The notes beneath the pieces were generated by a model. The model made no database searches, was not told where the DNA came from, and was given only the letters and a program-made list of their open reading frames with translations. Source: Athripsodes cinereus (Eukaryota > Arthropoda > Insecta > Trichoptera > Leptoceridae). Taken from it: a stretch of 64,000 bases of DNA. The DNA lies in assembly GCA_947579605.1 (NCBI GenBank), contig OX388306.1:5084001-5148000 (forward strand). The letters are read 5' to 3'. How positions within the stretch are numbered: position 1 is the stretch's first letter; the number at the start of each line of letters is the position of its first letter. Both the position numbers and the translations under genes were made by a program. Below are positions 20,736 to 32,599 of this stretch, piece after piece.

Positions 20736-22024
20736 CATTAATTGCACAAAGTACTACTCGCTTTAAGGCGGGTTGAAGAGTCGAAGTCCCGTTCGGGGCA
20801 ATACTGAATAAGGTGACGTTGTCTTTTCTAAGCCTTATATTGTGGTAGTTTAATGTGTTAAATTTACAATGAGGAGGTGGCGTAGTTAGTAAACTAATCT
20901 TAGGTATAAAATTAAGATACAGATATTATTTACTTTCTACTATAAAAAATAAGATATAAAAAAATAAGATGGGTGGAATACCTCATGTTTAATTAAAAAT
21001 ACACAAGAATAATTTGTCAATTTGTTTAAAACGTTTACTTATTACCTCAAAGACTATGCTTGTATTCTGAGACTGTTTCCCGATTTTCCATGCAGCCTTA
21101 TCAGCTTAATAATACTGACAATACAAGAGGAATCGTAGGACTGGATGCAGTGAGCTCAACCAAGATCAAAGAGACAACGTGTGTTTGTGGATTATATAAA
21201 ATAGCTAAAGAAGAAATAATGTCTTTGGATTTAGGGATTCAATCCTCGGTAGTCAATTTTACTATCGAAATATCAAAAAGCTTCCTAAATATTGACATTG
21301 ATTAAGCTTCGATATAATTATTGTTGTTGGTCGGCACATACAAAGTATCTACATACCTAATATTATCTCTGACATAGTGTTGTGAGAGTGAAGTATAGGA
21401 TAATGTCCTCTATCGGTATTTGAATTTGATTAAATCATTATTAATTAATATAAATGTGACTATTATGAAAAGTGATATAAGTCAAATTATTTTATTAATT
21501 GTCTCGGTGCACACGTAGTAGAATTCTATACTATAAATTATTGATCACGAGAAAGATGTTTTTCGACTTATCAGGTCATTATCAATTGATCAACTATGTT
21601 TTATAGCTATAATCTTTGAATTGTATTTTACGACTTTTTTATTTAAATATTATGAAAAGGATCATCTCTCAAATGAATTTTCTTTGCAAAACAAAAATAG
21701 AATGAAAATGGGAAAAGGTATTTTAACTAAATAATTGTTTTTATTTTTATCAGATTTTTTGTTTAATATTGTTCAGAAAATTAATGATCTTGCCATCAGA
21801 TTGACACTGACATTAATTTTATTTCACAGTATAACAATAATTTAATAGCTAGTAACAATATCAGAAATAGTGGCAATTTGTAATAACATCAATTTATGAG
21901 CCGTGACGGTTTCAAATTTTCAAACTAAGCAATAAGCGACCAAATATAACCATAAATACAGCAACAAAATAATTGTGATATAATTATATTAGTCAAAGCC
22001 ACAAGTGCCAAACAAAGATATTAG
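20736..22024. other. No recognisable gene
   Basis: An 81-codon frame at 21060-21305 has no family features or splice context I can defend. No repeats detected. Confidence 0.45.
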
Positions 22025-22232
22025 ACTGTATAGGTAAGCAGGGGTTCCGTCAGCCCGGGCGTCCCTCTTTCACAATACACCGTTCCTATGACAACAATAT
22101 CAGAGCGCAAGGAATGTCGTGGAAAGAGGTGACGCAATTGGCACAGAGACGCTCTGAATGGAGGAGGCTGGTTTCTGCCCTGTGCTCCCGAGAGGAGCGT
22201 TGAGGGCGATGATGATGATGATGATAAGTAAG
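22025..22232 (+). mobile_element. LINE-E 3' end
   Basis: The plus strand encodes RPSFTIHRSYDNNIRAQGMS followed by WKEVTQLAQRRSEWRRLVSA and LCSREER, then TGA and a (GAT)n tail. This is the standard C-terminus of an insect non-LTR RT. The copy is short and 5'-truncated. Confidence 0.82.
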
Positions 22233-23532
22233 CTACAATAATTATAACATTTTCGACTTGGTCGTTTTCACGACTCATCATCAAATAATGATCCCAAAAA
22301 TACCGGATTAGTGTCGGGACGACGTGATTCTTAGTGGGCAGAAGAAATACTTAGTTGGTAGGTATAGGTAAACCATAGTAATATATTACGTGGTCTTTAG
22401 ATTTCAGATTGGGAATGATACCTCGTTGAACGGAACCCAATTAAAAGTAAATAATTTATGAATAAGGTGTGGGACAGGTGCAAGAAGCATTTATTATAAT
22501 AATTTATCCTATTGATTAACCAATTCCATGAGAAACGGTTTGGACAGTCGTTTATTTTATAACGTATTCACTTTTCGTTCTTTACGAGTACCATTGCCGT
22601 GAAGAGGCTGCGAGTGTCTTCTAATGATTATTCATGAAGAAATCAAACTACAAAGACAAAATCAAGTTTTCCAAAGATAAAAGAAAAACGGCCACCTTAG
22701 AACTAAGAAATTCCTTTTCATCAATTGCCATCAAACTACGTGGTGTACCCCAAGGCAGGTTTTCAGACCATTATTGTTACGAGTGACAGTGGATTCAGAA
22801 ATCTTATGAGCCTAAATAATTGAAATTAGAAGACTGGAATTCCGATATAAAATGGATATGGCAATCATTGCTTAGAAGACCAAGGCATACAAACAAAAGT
22901 CTTTCTGTAATTTGAACTCAGGTTTTTTTGATCGAATTTTCGAGACGCTAACATTAACCTGCCAACAACCTTTCTAGTAAATATAAAACTTAAAGTTTAA
23001 TAGCACATCTGACCGTTTATGTATTGTGAAGGTGGTTGTCTGACTGCCTCAAAATAACGATACGAAAAAAGAAACATAAAATAAATTGAATTGATCTTAA
23101 AGATCTCACACCTTAAATACAATTGATGATTTATTCGTTTGTTTGACACTTTTTTAATGAGAATTTTACGATCGAACGCAGCGTAAATAATATTTTCCGA
23201 TTTTATTTTTTTAAATATAAAAAAGGATATAAAAAGAAACTTATTTAGATGAACTATAAAAACCTCTCTACGGGCACAACATAAAATAGTATAATATAAT
23301 ATTATATTAAGGTATTCAACTCCAAAAAAATATATAACGTGAAGATACCAGATTGTAGATGTACCTATACGGGATTAGTACCATCTTAAAGATGATTGAT
23401 GGATACATTAATAAAAGGAGTCAGAACTCCTAACAATGGAACAGAAAATTGGCTGGGGCGCGTCCTGTGGCGCCATTAAAATAAAATTTAAATTTCGAAA
23501 CATTTCATATTATTCCATTTCGTGATGTCCGT
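22233..23532. other. No recognisable gene
   Basis: AT-rich. Contains short palindromes (AGGAGTCAGAACTCCT near 23417). The right end leads into the candidate promoter at 23533. Confidence 0.45.
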
Positions 23533-23620
23533 TTCCAAAATGGCGGTTTATGTTATTTTATTATTGTGATCAGCTGATTAGTTATGCAAGATTTTGTTAG
23601 GAGATAAAAAAATAAATGGG
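23400..23620 (+). promoter_or_regulatory. Candidate promoter region upstream of the 24147 exon
   Basis: GTCCGTTTCCAAAATGGCGG at about 23527-23546 and a locally higher GC stretch (GGCTGGGGCGCGTCCTGTGG at 23451) stand out from the surroundings. YY1/Pho-like AAAATGGCGG motifs mark many metazoan housekeeping starts. The link to the candidate exon is only positional. Confidence 0.3.
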
Positions 23621-23809
23621 ATTGTTTGTGATTTTATATAATATTGCCTATGTATTTTTAAAGATCAACCTATTCCCACTAAATTATTATTATTTCTTCG
23701 GATATCATGTGCGCATTTTATTTAATCTCTTTAACAATTTATTGTCTTAATTAACATTTTTTATAAAATAATGATTCCTGTGAATTTCCTGGATTGGAAG
23801 CCATCATAT

Positions 23810-23965
23810 CTATACCATCACGGCATATCCCACACGTAATACAGCCAGCAGATCAGCAGCATGCAATAAACATGCAAGCCGTCCTCTCCGTGCCAACAAA
23901 AAGTTAAGTCATTCGTTGATGAGATTAGCTGATATAACTAGTGTTTTGGATTTTACACCCTATAA
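23810..23965 (-). mobile_element. SINE-A copy, 3' two thirds
   Basis: Plus strand ATACCATCACGGCATATCCC, CAGCCAGCAGATCAGCAGCA, ATGCAAGCCGTCCTCTCCGT and AAGTTAAGTCATTCGTTGAT are typical. It lies between the candidate promoter at 23533 and the candidate exon at 24147. Confidence 0.72.
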
Positions 23966-24146
23966 AAATTATAAACAACAGACAAATATTATTCCTAAAT
24001 AAGTCCATAGACATCCCTTTAGAATCTTTAGATTATCAGATACCTATATCTAACGATCTATGACAAAAATTGATGTTTTGTATTGAGTTTACAATAATAC
24101 ATAGTTGTACAAGTTGTATATTAACACATGTAGGTATCTATTACAG

Positions 24147-24224
24147 ATGAAAGAGGATTTGTTAAAATTCGTTGCTGCTGAATTTGCTGAATTAGGAGTT
24201 TCTCCGGAAGAATATAATTTTCAG
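24147..24224 (+). CDS. Candidate coding exon of an unrecognised gene
   Basis: An acceptor CTATTACAG (AG ending at 24146) precedes ATGAAAGAGGATTTG, and 26 codons run open to TTTCAG followed by a donor-like GTTTGA at 24225. The peptide begins MKEDLLKFVAAEFAELGVSP and is amphipathic with ordinary amino acid use. About 600 bp upstream, at 23533-23560, a CCAAAATGGCGG motif resembles YY1/Pho-type promoter elements of housekeeping genes. No further exon was found downstream, where repeats dominate, so this may be a first coding exon with distant partners or a chance match. I do not recognise the protein. Confidence 0.3.
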
Positions 24225-24830
24225 GTTTGAATTCCATTAATTATTTTTCTGTTTTTGATTTTATGCTTTGAACTATTATGTTCAAATACAACATTATAAT
24301 ATTCAAACCTTAGGTTTTATTTATAAAGACTCACTGTATCCAACATAATATTATCTTATGAATTTATTGTAAAATGGAAAATTACCATTCTTCGTGACTT
24401 TACTGTGTTATTACAATAATCTTAAATATGTGGGCACTATCATTAGACATTCATCAACTAGAATTTTGCAAATACCGTTATCAAAAGAGTAACCTACAAG
24501 TTGCACCAGAAAGTACCTACCTACAATGGGTACTGCACAGTGGGTAGTTGTTACTTGTTGTTGTTTCGTTACCCAGTAAAATACCCGGTACTTACTCTAT
24601 AGGTTGTGTATTTCACCCGGTAGGTACACCTACGATTGCAACCAGAGTGAATAGATTTAAATTGAATATCCTGCTAAATGTACGAGGAAATCTATTAAAA
24701 CCTGCTAAGCTTGTTAGAAAAATTCTAAAATAATGCTAAATATACCTACCTATAAAAAGAAATCATGTTTGGGTCAAAGAAATATAACTATAAGTTAGTT
24801 TTCATTAGATCAAATTCATAGTAGACTTCT

Positions 24831-25075
24831 TCTTTAAGTGTCATGTCAGGTCCCCGCGACATCGGCTATCATCCTGGCGTAGGCTTCTCTGTCCTGTGCT
24901 AGCTGGAACAGCTCTTTCACCCTCTGGATTTCGGTCCACTCTCTGATGTTTCTTAGCAAGGAATCTGCCGCCTTCCCACACCAGACTACACTCAATTTTT
25001 ACCTTCAAGATGAGTTGGAGCAAGCCATATTTATCATTTCGGAATACGTGCCCAAATATACTGTATTATGATTAT
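24831..25075 (-). mobile_element. LINE-F 3' end
   Basis: Minus strand encodes RNDKYGLLQLILKVKIECSL, then an SLRNIREWTEIQRVKELFQ-like segment with a shift, and ends in GGGGACCTGACATGACACTT with GAAGAAG. Same 3' end as 15572-15775. Confidence 0.78.
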
Positions 25076-25166
25076 GAAATATTACCAAATTTCGATACGG
25101 ACATAATATGAAATTTAAAAAAGGAAAAGATTCTTTTAAAACATCCTAATATGTATTTGTTATTAC

Positions 25167-25217
25167 GGGCGCCATTTGGCTTGATTAAATCCCGGTAAAT
25201 CAAGCCAAACGGCACCC
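25167..25217. repeat. Small hairpin GGGCGCCATTTGGCTTGATT
   Basis: Arms 25167-25186 and 25198-25217 pair at 18 of 20 positions around an 11-base loop. Possibly a very short MITE or a remnant. Confidence 0.7.
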
Positions 25218-26032
25218 TTGAGAAGGTCTAAGTACTGTGAAACGGCTGCAAAATCAAGGCATCCATCATCAAGCTCTAAAGAAAAGATATTCTGCTATGA
25301 TCTAAAAAAGATAAAGAATTCTGCTAAAATCCGTTAGGTAGGTACCTTGCAGTAAAACTAGTTTTAGTTTTCTATGCACTGACCTAAGTAACGAGATAAT
25401 ATCTAAGTACTTGTTTATCTTATATCTGCATATAATCTTATTACAAATACCTTATATTATGTACCGGTGCATATTATTATTAATATTTCTCACTAAACTG
25501 GTACATAATAAATCTACATTTGCCGAGATTTGCAATAACGCAATATAAATCATTTTAGTCCACACCCTCCAATTAAAATGTCAAATTAGAAACAATTCGA
25601 ACCTTTCCTTTAACTCTGATATTAAGGTCTAAATTCATAAAAAAAGTCGAAATTCCTTTAGCTTGCTTAATTAGTTTCCACCGTGGCCAGTGAATTCTTG
25701 ACTTCGAATTTCGCATTTTAATTTATACGAGAATATTGTAGATATCAAAAACAATATTTAGATCTCATGTTCTGCAACTATAGTTTAATTGTTCTAAATT
25801 ATAAGCGATGTGATTCTAAATTAGTCTTACACGGCTATTTTGGTACAGATGACCCTATATTCGAAGATATTAAATGATATAGAAACTGAAAACATTCTTA
25901 AATTTGTTCTCGTATTACGATTTTACTATTTAATGTGTAGGTATACTATAGAAACAACCTGCATCTCTGCTATTAAACTTAGAAAGACGGATCTGTGAAA
26001 AATTATTAATAAATTTTCTTTCTATCTATTTA

Positions 26033-26165
26033 TCTATACCATCACGCCATATTCTGAGATTTGAGCAGCCAGTAGAGTAACTGCGTATAATAAACGTGGA
26101 AGTTTTCCAATTTAAATTAAGATATTTAGAATGGATCGTTTTTCTAGCCGAAATTGAAGGTCTGA
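26033..26165 (-). mobile_element. SINE-A 3' half
   Basis: Preceded by a (TATC)n tail (CTATCTATTTATCTATACCA), then ATCACGCCATATTCTGAGAT and GCAGCCAGTAGAGTAACTGC. Diverged. Confidence 0.6.
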
Positions 26166-26528
26166 CGTGGGTCTGATAGAAAATATTGATTTACAAAATG
26201 AAAATACTACACGATTTTTTTTATTTTATCGTTTCTTGTTAGGACATTCGTGATCAGCGTATATTTATTAATATATAAATGGATAACATTTATTCATATT
26301 CCTTATACATGCAAGTTCCCCATTGATAGATTGTTATTGGTTGTTAAAAAGCATCACAGCTTCTGTAATGTAAATGCAGCTTTATAATTGATTCAAATTG
26401 ATAATAATTAAAATGGCGGTAAAGGCAGTTTTCAAAGCTACATTATGCTTCAAAACATTCAAAAAGATATTTTATTATTTTCGTACACGCATTAAATTCG
26501 TTTTTCGTAAAATAATATGTTATGTAAT

Positions 26529-27252
26529 TTGGTGTTCATACGAAGCGATATAAAGGCCTGACGCTTTCGCTTGCATATAAATCAAAATCTGTCGGTCGTC
26601 TATTGATTGTCAAACGTGTTCACACAGTTCACCGGCATAGATTCAATCTGTCAGATGCGCTTTGATTTTGACGTTGTTTTCAAAATAGCGGACGATGAGA
26701 TGGAGATCGCGGAGTGTTTATTATTAGTTGAAAATATTTTAGTAGAGGTTATAAGGTGTCTTTTTTATATATTTTTATTTTATTTATTTATTGGTAAAAA
26801 GTACAAAACAGAGAACAACTATAAATATGGTTAACAAAAATAAAAATAAGTCGTTCATAACTAAGCTGTCATCCACAAACATGTACCACAGTTAAGTCAA
26901 TTAATTAAGTATCGCACATTATGCTCATTCATCTGTTCTCACTAGCATATCGCACAAGCATTAAGGAAAATTAATTTTAATTAATGAAACAAACGCCACA
27001 AACCAACAATAAAGATAACAACTGTCACGAAACGGGAAACATCATAAAGTTTATAGGTTATAAAGTTTATACCATAGATACGGATGTCGCGCACATCTAT
27101 GCATGCATGCACGCTTCGTTCCACCAATGAAAAAAGTTGAAAGCTAGGTGATCAACTTGAGATGATATCGGTTTTACTGGTTTTCATCGTTTTAGACTGT
27201 CAATTTTTTCACAATTTTCAAATGGCTGACGATATTCGTCTCGTGAGAACAA
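26529..27252. mobile_element. Harb-2 family copy 3, diverged, with an internal insertion
   Basis: Shares CTGTCAGATGCGCTTTGATT, GATGAGATGGAGATCGCGGA, TTAATGAAACAAACGCCACA and CACGAAACGGGAAACATCAT with copies 1 and 2. About 220 bp (26765-26985) with no counterpart in them interrupts the remnant after EVIR. Terminal GTGTTC and GTGAGAAC are still seen. Confidence 0.8.
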
Positions 27253-27951
27253 CGCAACGTTTAACTGAGGTAATAAAAATGCATAGTAAAAGCTACCGGT
27301 TTCCTTAAAATCCACTAGGTACATAATTTAATTATCTACATCTCTTTCGCATCTTCAATAATAATATATGTAAAATGAATAAAATATATTTTTATTCTGA
27401 CATTTCGGCAATAATTTCATACACCTGATTATGTTTTCGCTAATTTTATAATCGTTGTCTCAACACATAAGGAATTTGTGTTTTTATGTTTCATTAATTC
27501 TGTTATTTTCATTTTGTATTTTATACTTTCATGTACGTCGTAAAATAAATAAAAAAAACTTGCGTAACATTTATTTTCTGATCATTATTATTAGGTATAG
27601 ATATAGATAGGTATAGTACTTGCAATTTATTGAATTTTAATGTAAGTATCTACCGGTAATTTGATATTGTAATCTGTAAACAAATTATCTATAAAATATT
27701 ATAATGATAATCATATGCGATTTATAAATATATTATGAAGTTATTTTTATATAACTTCCTCATGTAAGCATTTTTATCTATAAGTAGATATTATTTCTCT
27801 CAAATATATAATATAGAATCCTAATTTGTATAATAATTGTTTATACTATATCAGGATGCAATGCCGCCTGTTCAACGCCTGCATTATTCCAATCCTTCTA
27901 CAGTAGGTATATGGCTGTGAGTCTCGGCACCGGCAATGAAAGACATCATTA
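27253..27951. other. Nothing recognised
   Basis: Very AT-rich spacer before LINE-C. Confidence 0.5.
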
Positions 27952-27962
27952 TTTTAAAATAT

Positions 27963-29008
27963 ATAATGAGTTACAATCCATTGGATTGGTCTGCAACGAG
28001 TTTTGACTTATTTCTCCACTCCTCCCTATTCTCAGCTAGTCTCTTCAACTCCATATATGAGCCACAGCTCATGTCCCTCTTCAGTTGGTCCATATAGGCG
28101 TCTCTCGGTCGACCTCTGCCATTTGTGTCTTCGGTCCTGCCCTCTGCGATTGCGATGAGCAGTCCTGGGTGCCTGATGTTGTGGCCAATCCAATTAGCTC
28201 GTTGTTGGCAGATTCTTTTGAGGAGTTGCCTTTTCTCGCCATCCCTGGTTAACACTTCTTCGTTTTCGACGTGTTCCGACCAATGAATCTTCAGCATGCG
28301 TCTATAGCACCACATTTCAAATGCCGCTAACCGTCCGCTTTCCCTCTTGCTGATGGTCCACGTCTCGCACCCATATAACAAAATGCTCCACACAAAGGCT
28401 TTAGTGAGATTCTTCCTCACGCTTAGATCAATATTAGGGGATTCTAATATTTTGGATTTTTTGTTAAAGGCAATTCGTGCCTGGTTTATTCTGCTCACAA
28501 TTTCTGATTTGGAGCGTCCGTCCTGGTTTATTCTGCTGCCCAAGTACACGAATTCTCTTACTTGTTTGATGCTCACTCCATTTATGGCAATGTTCGCAGT
28601 CGCTTCCTCCCTTCCAACGACCATACATTTTGTTTTATCTTTATTTATTTTCATGTTGTACTTTGACAACAGTATACTTTCCATTTTCCCTAAGGCTTCG
28701 TTCAGCTCCATCTCGGAGTCTGCGAGCTGTGCTATGTCGTCTGCATATCTAATCATGTCGACTTTTTTCCCATTTATTTTTACTCCTGTCCAGTTCTTCA
28801 TTTCTTCTCTGAGTTCATCAATAGCTCGCTGTATATAGCAGTTAAAGAGTGCTGGCGACATTGAGCATCCCTGTCTCACACCTTGTTCTACCCTCGCTTC
28901 TGCGCAGCTCTCTCCGCTTTTAATTACAGCCATTTCATTCTTGTATAGGCTCCAGATTGCTATTCTGTCCTTATAGCTCATTCCTATCTGGTTTAGAGTC
29001 TTAAAAAG
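27963..29008 (-). mobile_element. LINE-C: 5'-truncated non-LTR retrotransposon with target duplication
   Basis: The insertion is bracketed by TTTTAAAATAT at 27952-27962 and again at 29009-29019, an 11-bp direct repeat that fits a target-site duplication. Between them lies an RT frame open to its stop. A short 3' region with TAATGA-like sequence follows the stop. The left part of the element (endonuclease, RT fingers) was never copied. Confidence 0.8.
27971..28981 (-). CDS. LINE-C reverse transcriptase C-terminal part (open, 336 codons)
   Basis: The frame reads MSYKDRIAIWSLYKNEMAVI at its first ATG and continues upstream as KTLNQIG to the truncation point, so the ATG is internal and not the true start. 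Motifs: GVRQGCSMSPALFN (about 34-47), catalytic YADD at 79-82, FVYLGSRIN, YGCETWTISKRE, and a C-terminal segment with GRGRPRDAY. Motif A and the endonuclease are missing, so it cannot work alone. It has no stop or frameshift, which argues for a young insertion. Confidence 0.85.
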   Translation of the reverse strand: MSYKDRIAIWSLYKNEMAVIKSGESCAEARVEQGVRQGCSMSPALFNCYIQRAIDELREEMKNWTGVKINGKKVDMIRYADDIAQLADSEMELNEALGKMESILLSKYNMKINKDKTKCMVVGREEATANIAINGVSIKQVREFVYLGSRINQDGRSKSEIVSRINQARIAFNKKSKILESPNIDLSVRKNLTKAFVWSILLYGCETWTISKRESGRLAAFEMWCYRRMLKIHWSEHVENEEVLTRDGEKRQLLKRICQQRANWIGHNIRHPGLLIAIAEGRTEDTNGRGRPRDAYMDQLKRDMSCGSYMELKRLAENREEWRNKSKLVADQSNGL

Positions 29009-29047
29009 TTTTAAAATATACGTGTCTTATTAGGATTTTGGATGTTA

Positions 29048-29554
29048 TGTGGTGTTCTCACTTTGGCGAATATCGCCTGGGCACCTAAATATCGCCAGTT
29101 ATTTGAACCGTGTGAACAAAATGATAGCTAGTCTGAAACGATAAAAACCAGTAGAAACGATATCGTCTCGAGTTGACCACCTTCCAACTTTTTCTCTGGT
29201 TGAACGATTTGCGCATGCGTAGATGTGCGCGGCGTCCGTGAAAACTTTCTAACCTATAAATTTTATAATGTTTCCCGCTTCGTGACAGCTATTATCTTTG
29301 TTGTTGGTTTGTGGCGTTTGTTACCTTAATTAAAAGGCACCTTTAACCTCTAGTATAACATTTTCGACTAAAAATAAACACTTCGCGATCTCCATCTCGG
29401 CGTCCGCCATTTTGAAAACAATGTCAAAATCAAAGCGCATCTGACAGATCGTTTCTATATCGACGATCAATGGGCGTACGGCGAATTTTGTTTTTTCGCC
29501 TGGCGTTATATTTTGAAATTCGCCTGGCGATATTCGCCAAATGTGAGCACCCCA
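29048..29554. mobile_element. Harb-2 family copy 2 (TTA duplication)
   Basis: In the opposite orientation to copy 1: starts TGTGGTGTTCTCACTTTGGC, ends GCCAAATGTGAGCACCCCA, with TTA at 29045-29047 and 29555-29557. The minus strand keeps MADAEMEIAKCLFLVENVIL. It lies 40 bp beyond the LINE-C insertion. Confidence 0.88.
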
Positions 29555-29696
29555 TTAGGTGGTATCAGTATAATATCACAAATGATAAGTAATGAGCGTC
29601 AGAGCAGTTGTAGTCTCTTTAGTTACAGGAGGGACGATGGTCCTGGTTGAGTCATGGAAATACAAAAAAAATGCAGATAAATTAGGTAGGTACCAA

Positions 29697-29900
29697 TCTT
29701 TTTTTTGAGAGATGTATCAGTGTTTTTAATATAAACTCAAATACAACTTAATACAACTTTCACAGTAAGCTAAAAGCTTATGTCGTGAAATGGGATTTTG
29801 CCGTTGCCGGCATGCCTGCAGGGATCGAACCGAGCACTTGTTCATGAAGCCGTGACTCTACCTCCAGGTTACCAACGGACTCTAGAACTTGTGTAGAACC
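29697..29900 (-). mobile_element. SINE-B copy
   Basis: Plus strand shows the complement in order: AACTCAAATACAACTTAATA, CTTTCACAGTAAGCTAAAAG, GGGATCGAACC (B box complement) and CTCTACCTCCAGGTTACCAA (A box side). Confidence 0.78.
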
Positions 29901-30429
29901 TACCGAAAAGCTAGTTTTATAAATTAAATCAAAATTGGAAGAGGCATATATCCAGCAGTGAGGAGATGGCTGATTAGTGAGTGAGTGTGTGATTTATAAA
30001 CAGAAATAGGTACCTTCATGTTAAATACATACATATGTATAATTATATATTAAACCACAAAGTTAATATAGAATAAAAAAACATTTGGCGCCTATGGATG
30101 ATTCACATCCTTATATACATATATCTATTATATGCATAGTATAGTTTATTATGTAATAAGTTTAATAGAATCTATGATAATATAATCATGTATGTATAAA
30201 CTTATTATTTACACTTTCATAATATGCTAACGAAATTAAACGAAACAACCCAGAGGATAGATACACAGACGAAAATACAAACCGACATTCCATTTTTTAT
30301 ACAAGTAGGTACCTTGTAGCATAACAGCATGAATATAATCCATTTCTATGTTGTTTGTACCTACAATATTATTATGCAATATAATTTTTGGTCAGCTTTG
30401 TCCGGGAATTTTTATTCACATCAATATAC

Positions 30430-30580
30430 AATAATAATAAAAATCTTTATGGCACATAAATAGTATACAATAGAACAAAAAAACAAGACAACATTACCTA
30501 CTACTGAACACATAATTTTGTGCAATGAGCGAGTTTATCGCAGAAGCGCGATATCTCCCTAAAAATCCATAATTAGGTAT
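30430..30580 (-). mobile_element. Possible LINE 3' UTR start
   Basis: AATAATAATAAAAATCTTTA on the plus strand has the TTTATTATTATT-type tail of LINE ends on the minus strand, followed by a repeat shared with 38993-39070. No coding remnant. Confidence 0.4.
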
Positions 30581-30671
30581 ATATCCACCTATTATTGAAG
30601 ACGTAATTTACTTAATTTCGGGTGTTTCACCGTGATTTAATAAAACGTGATTTCAACTTGACGCCACAAAA

Positions 30672-30800
30672 TCCATCCATTTATTTATCCAATCACGACA
30701 GCTTCCACAAGTAGATAAGCCAGCAGATCAACTGGTTGTAATAAACAAGTAGACTGTTCTCAGAAGACACTCAGGATGGGTGTCATCAAAACCACAAGGT
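30672..30800 (-). mobile_element. SINE-A 3' half, diverged
   Basis: Plus strand: ATCACGACAGCTTCCACAAG, AGCCAGCAGATCAACTGGTT, AATAAACAAGTAGACTG and ACTCAGGATGGGTGTC. Older than most copies. Confidence 0.55.
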
Positions 30801-30851
30801 GGTATTGGTGACATACGCTGAACTGAACATTTTAAATGTCTTAACTTTTAC

Positions 30852-30956
30852 GAATTTTTGCCTTTTACAGCCATTTATCAATATTCTATTGGTATATGAA
30901 GGAATTTTTGCCTTTTACAGCCATTTATCAATAGGTATTCTATTGGTATATGAAGG
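30852..30956 (+). repeat. Tandem duplication of ~52 bp
   Basis: GAATTTTTGCCTTTTACAGC...GGTATATGAAGG occurs twice in a row. The second unit has an extra AGGT. Recent slippage or unequal exchange. Confidence 0.85.
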
Positions 30957-31109
30957 CATTTTTTGTTTATTATTCCACCACACAAGGTTAGCCTATCAGT
31001 CGCTTCTAGAAGTCTGTAGTTACGACTAAACCATTTTACACAAACACACTTCCTCGTTCTGAGGAAGTGTGTTTCAATTCAATAATTATTTCTATGCATC
31101 ACGTAAATC

Positions 31110-31370
31110 TAGTGTTGTGGAATTCTCAAGAAATTATTTTTCGAGAAAATTACCGAGAAATTTAGCGAGAAATTTCTCGGTAAGTGGAGAATTTTTCGAG
31201 AATTTTGAGGCAGATATATTTTTTATTGATCATTTATACAATGATCAATAAAAAATACCACTACGAAAAATTATGGAGAGAAATTTCTCTTCTATCAGAG
31301 GAGAAATTCTCGGAGAAATTTCTCGTCCTCGAGAAATTTCTTTAGAGAATTTTCTCTACTCACATCACTA
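31110..31370. mobile_element. hAT-like MITE filled with GAGAAATTTCTC words
   Basis: CGTAAATC is duplicated at 31102-31109 and 31371-31378. Ends are TAGTGTTGTG and CACATCACTA. The 261-bp interior is mostly GAGAAATT/AATTTCTC words plus a central palindrome around TTATTGATCA...TGATCAATAA (31218-31254). Confidence 0.9.
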
Positions 31371-31378
31371 CGTAAATC

Positions 31379-32599
31379 ATGTAAGCAAGCGAGCGATACT
31401 TACTCGCACAAATAATTTACTTCTACATAAAGACGACCGTTCAGCTATTAGTTGATATTCAAACATACAAATGAAATTATTTCTTTATAGTATGTACGTA
31501 TACAGTAACGAATAATGATTGAATACAAAAATATATTATTACATTTTCAACTAGTGGCATTTTTATCCTCATCATAGATCTATGTAGCAATTAAAAGAAA
31601 CTAATTCGTAGGCGTCCAAGACGAATTGTAATACTTACCTCACGTTGCTAGTCTATGGTTCCTATCCCGAAAGAGGCTTACAATATTATACATAGGATCT
31701 AAATGTCTGAATATACTAGGTAGAGGTAGAGTATAGAAATAAAATATTATTCTTGAACCCCATATCCCGCCACACTGACGCCTCGAATTTTGTATGTGTA
31801 TCCTTACCTTTACCCATAGCTATCCAATAACCATAACATAAATTCAAATCAAGAATATGTTATGGTGAATGTGTTAAAATATTCTTCTTGAAGATATAAG
31901 ACATTTCACGTACCTACATGTCTATAATCTATTAGTTTGAGGTGGTCGGCAGTTTATTGATGGTAGAGTCTCGAACTTCCAATCGAGACATCCTGGGTTC
32001 GATTCCACCCGCTGCTGATGACTAACTCCACCTTCATGACACAAACATATTGCTTATACTGTTATGGTATCTGGGGTGTATTTGAATTTATTTCAAAGAT
32101 AGATCCATCTTTTAAAGTAAAAAAAGTTCTTTCCAAAGAATACGTATCTCTCACTCTTTTCTCAATTTTAATTTTTTGAGTGTGAGTGTAAAAGGTAGGT
32201 GTTCCTAAATATCACGCACCTATAATATGATTGGATTGAAAAAATCTTATGTAAAATATGTGATTATTATTGTACAGTTGTAATGTAAATTTATGTATCT
32301 TGTTTATGTTGATATTTTAATAATAAAAAATAAAAACTTTAATAAATTGTACATCAAGTCATAAACCTACATTATAGTTCGATAGCAAGAAATTGGACAT
32401 CTTTAATTTAGCGATATTAGCATATCTCATAGCAATTTTTTTTATGTGAACACAGAACCTTCGTAATTAAACACCTTCATATTAATAAATTAATTAATAA
32501 TTTGTTGTGTGTAATTGAATTGAATTGTACCTTTATCAATAACTGAACGTGTATTGTACCTACCTATTTTTTTGAGAAAATAAAGATAAAAGATTATTT
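31379..32599. other. No gene; SINE-B-like copy only
   Basis: Apart from 31932-32105 and a possible SINE-A head trace near 32130-32210, nothing is recognised. Confidence 0.5.
31932..32105 (+). mobile_element. SINE-B-like copy with a distinct head
   Basis: GGTCGGCAGTTTATTGATGG, AGAGTCTCGAACTTCCAATC and the B box GGGTTCGATTCC lie before a body (CTCCACCTTCATGACACAAA, GATAGATCCATCTTTTAAAG) related to SINE-B but diverged. It may be a subfamily. Confidence 0.65.

Larger units (their letters stand above)
24225..26528. other. No further exon found; LINE-F, a hairpin and SINE-A only
   Basis: I looked for continuation of the candidate exon and saw none. A 61-codon frame at 24548-24733 lacks family features. 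Confidence 0.45.
29901..31109. other. No gene; repeat fragments listed separately
   Basis: Holds a LINE tail word at 29935, the LINE UTR at 30430, SINE-A at 30672 and the tandem duplication at 30852. Remaining sequence is unmatched. Confidence 0.5.

Noticed and set aside
21060..21305. 81-codon frame MYSETVSRF...
   Set aside because: No recognised motif, no convincing splice or promoter context, and similar lengths arise often by chance in this window.
28347..28838. 163-codon plus-strand frame
   Set aside because: It is the antisense shadow of the LINE-C reverse transcriptase.
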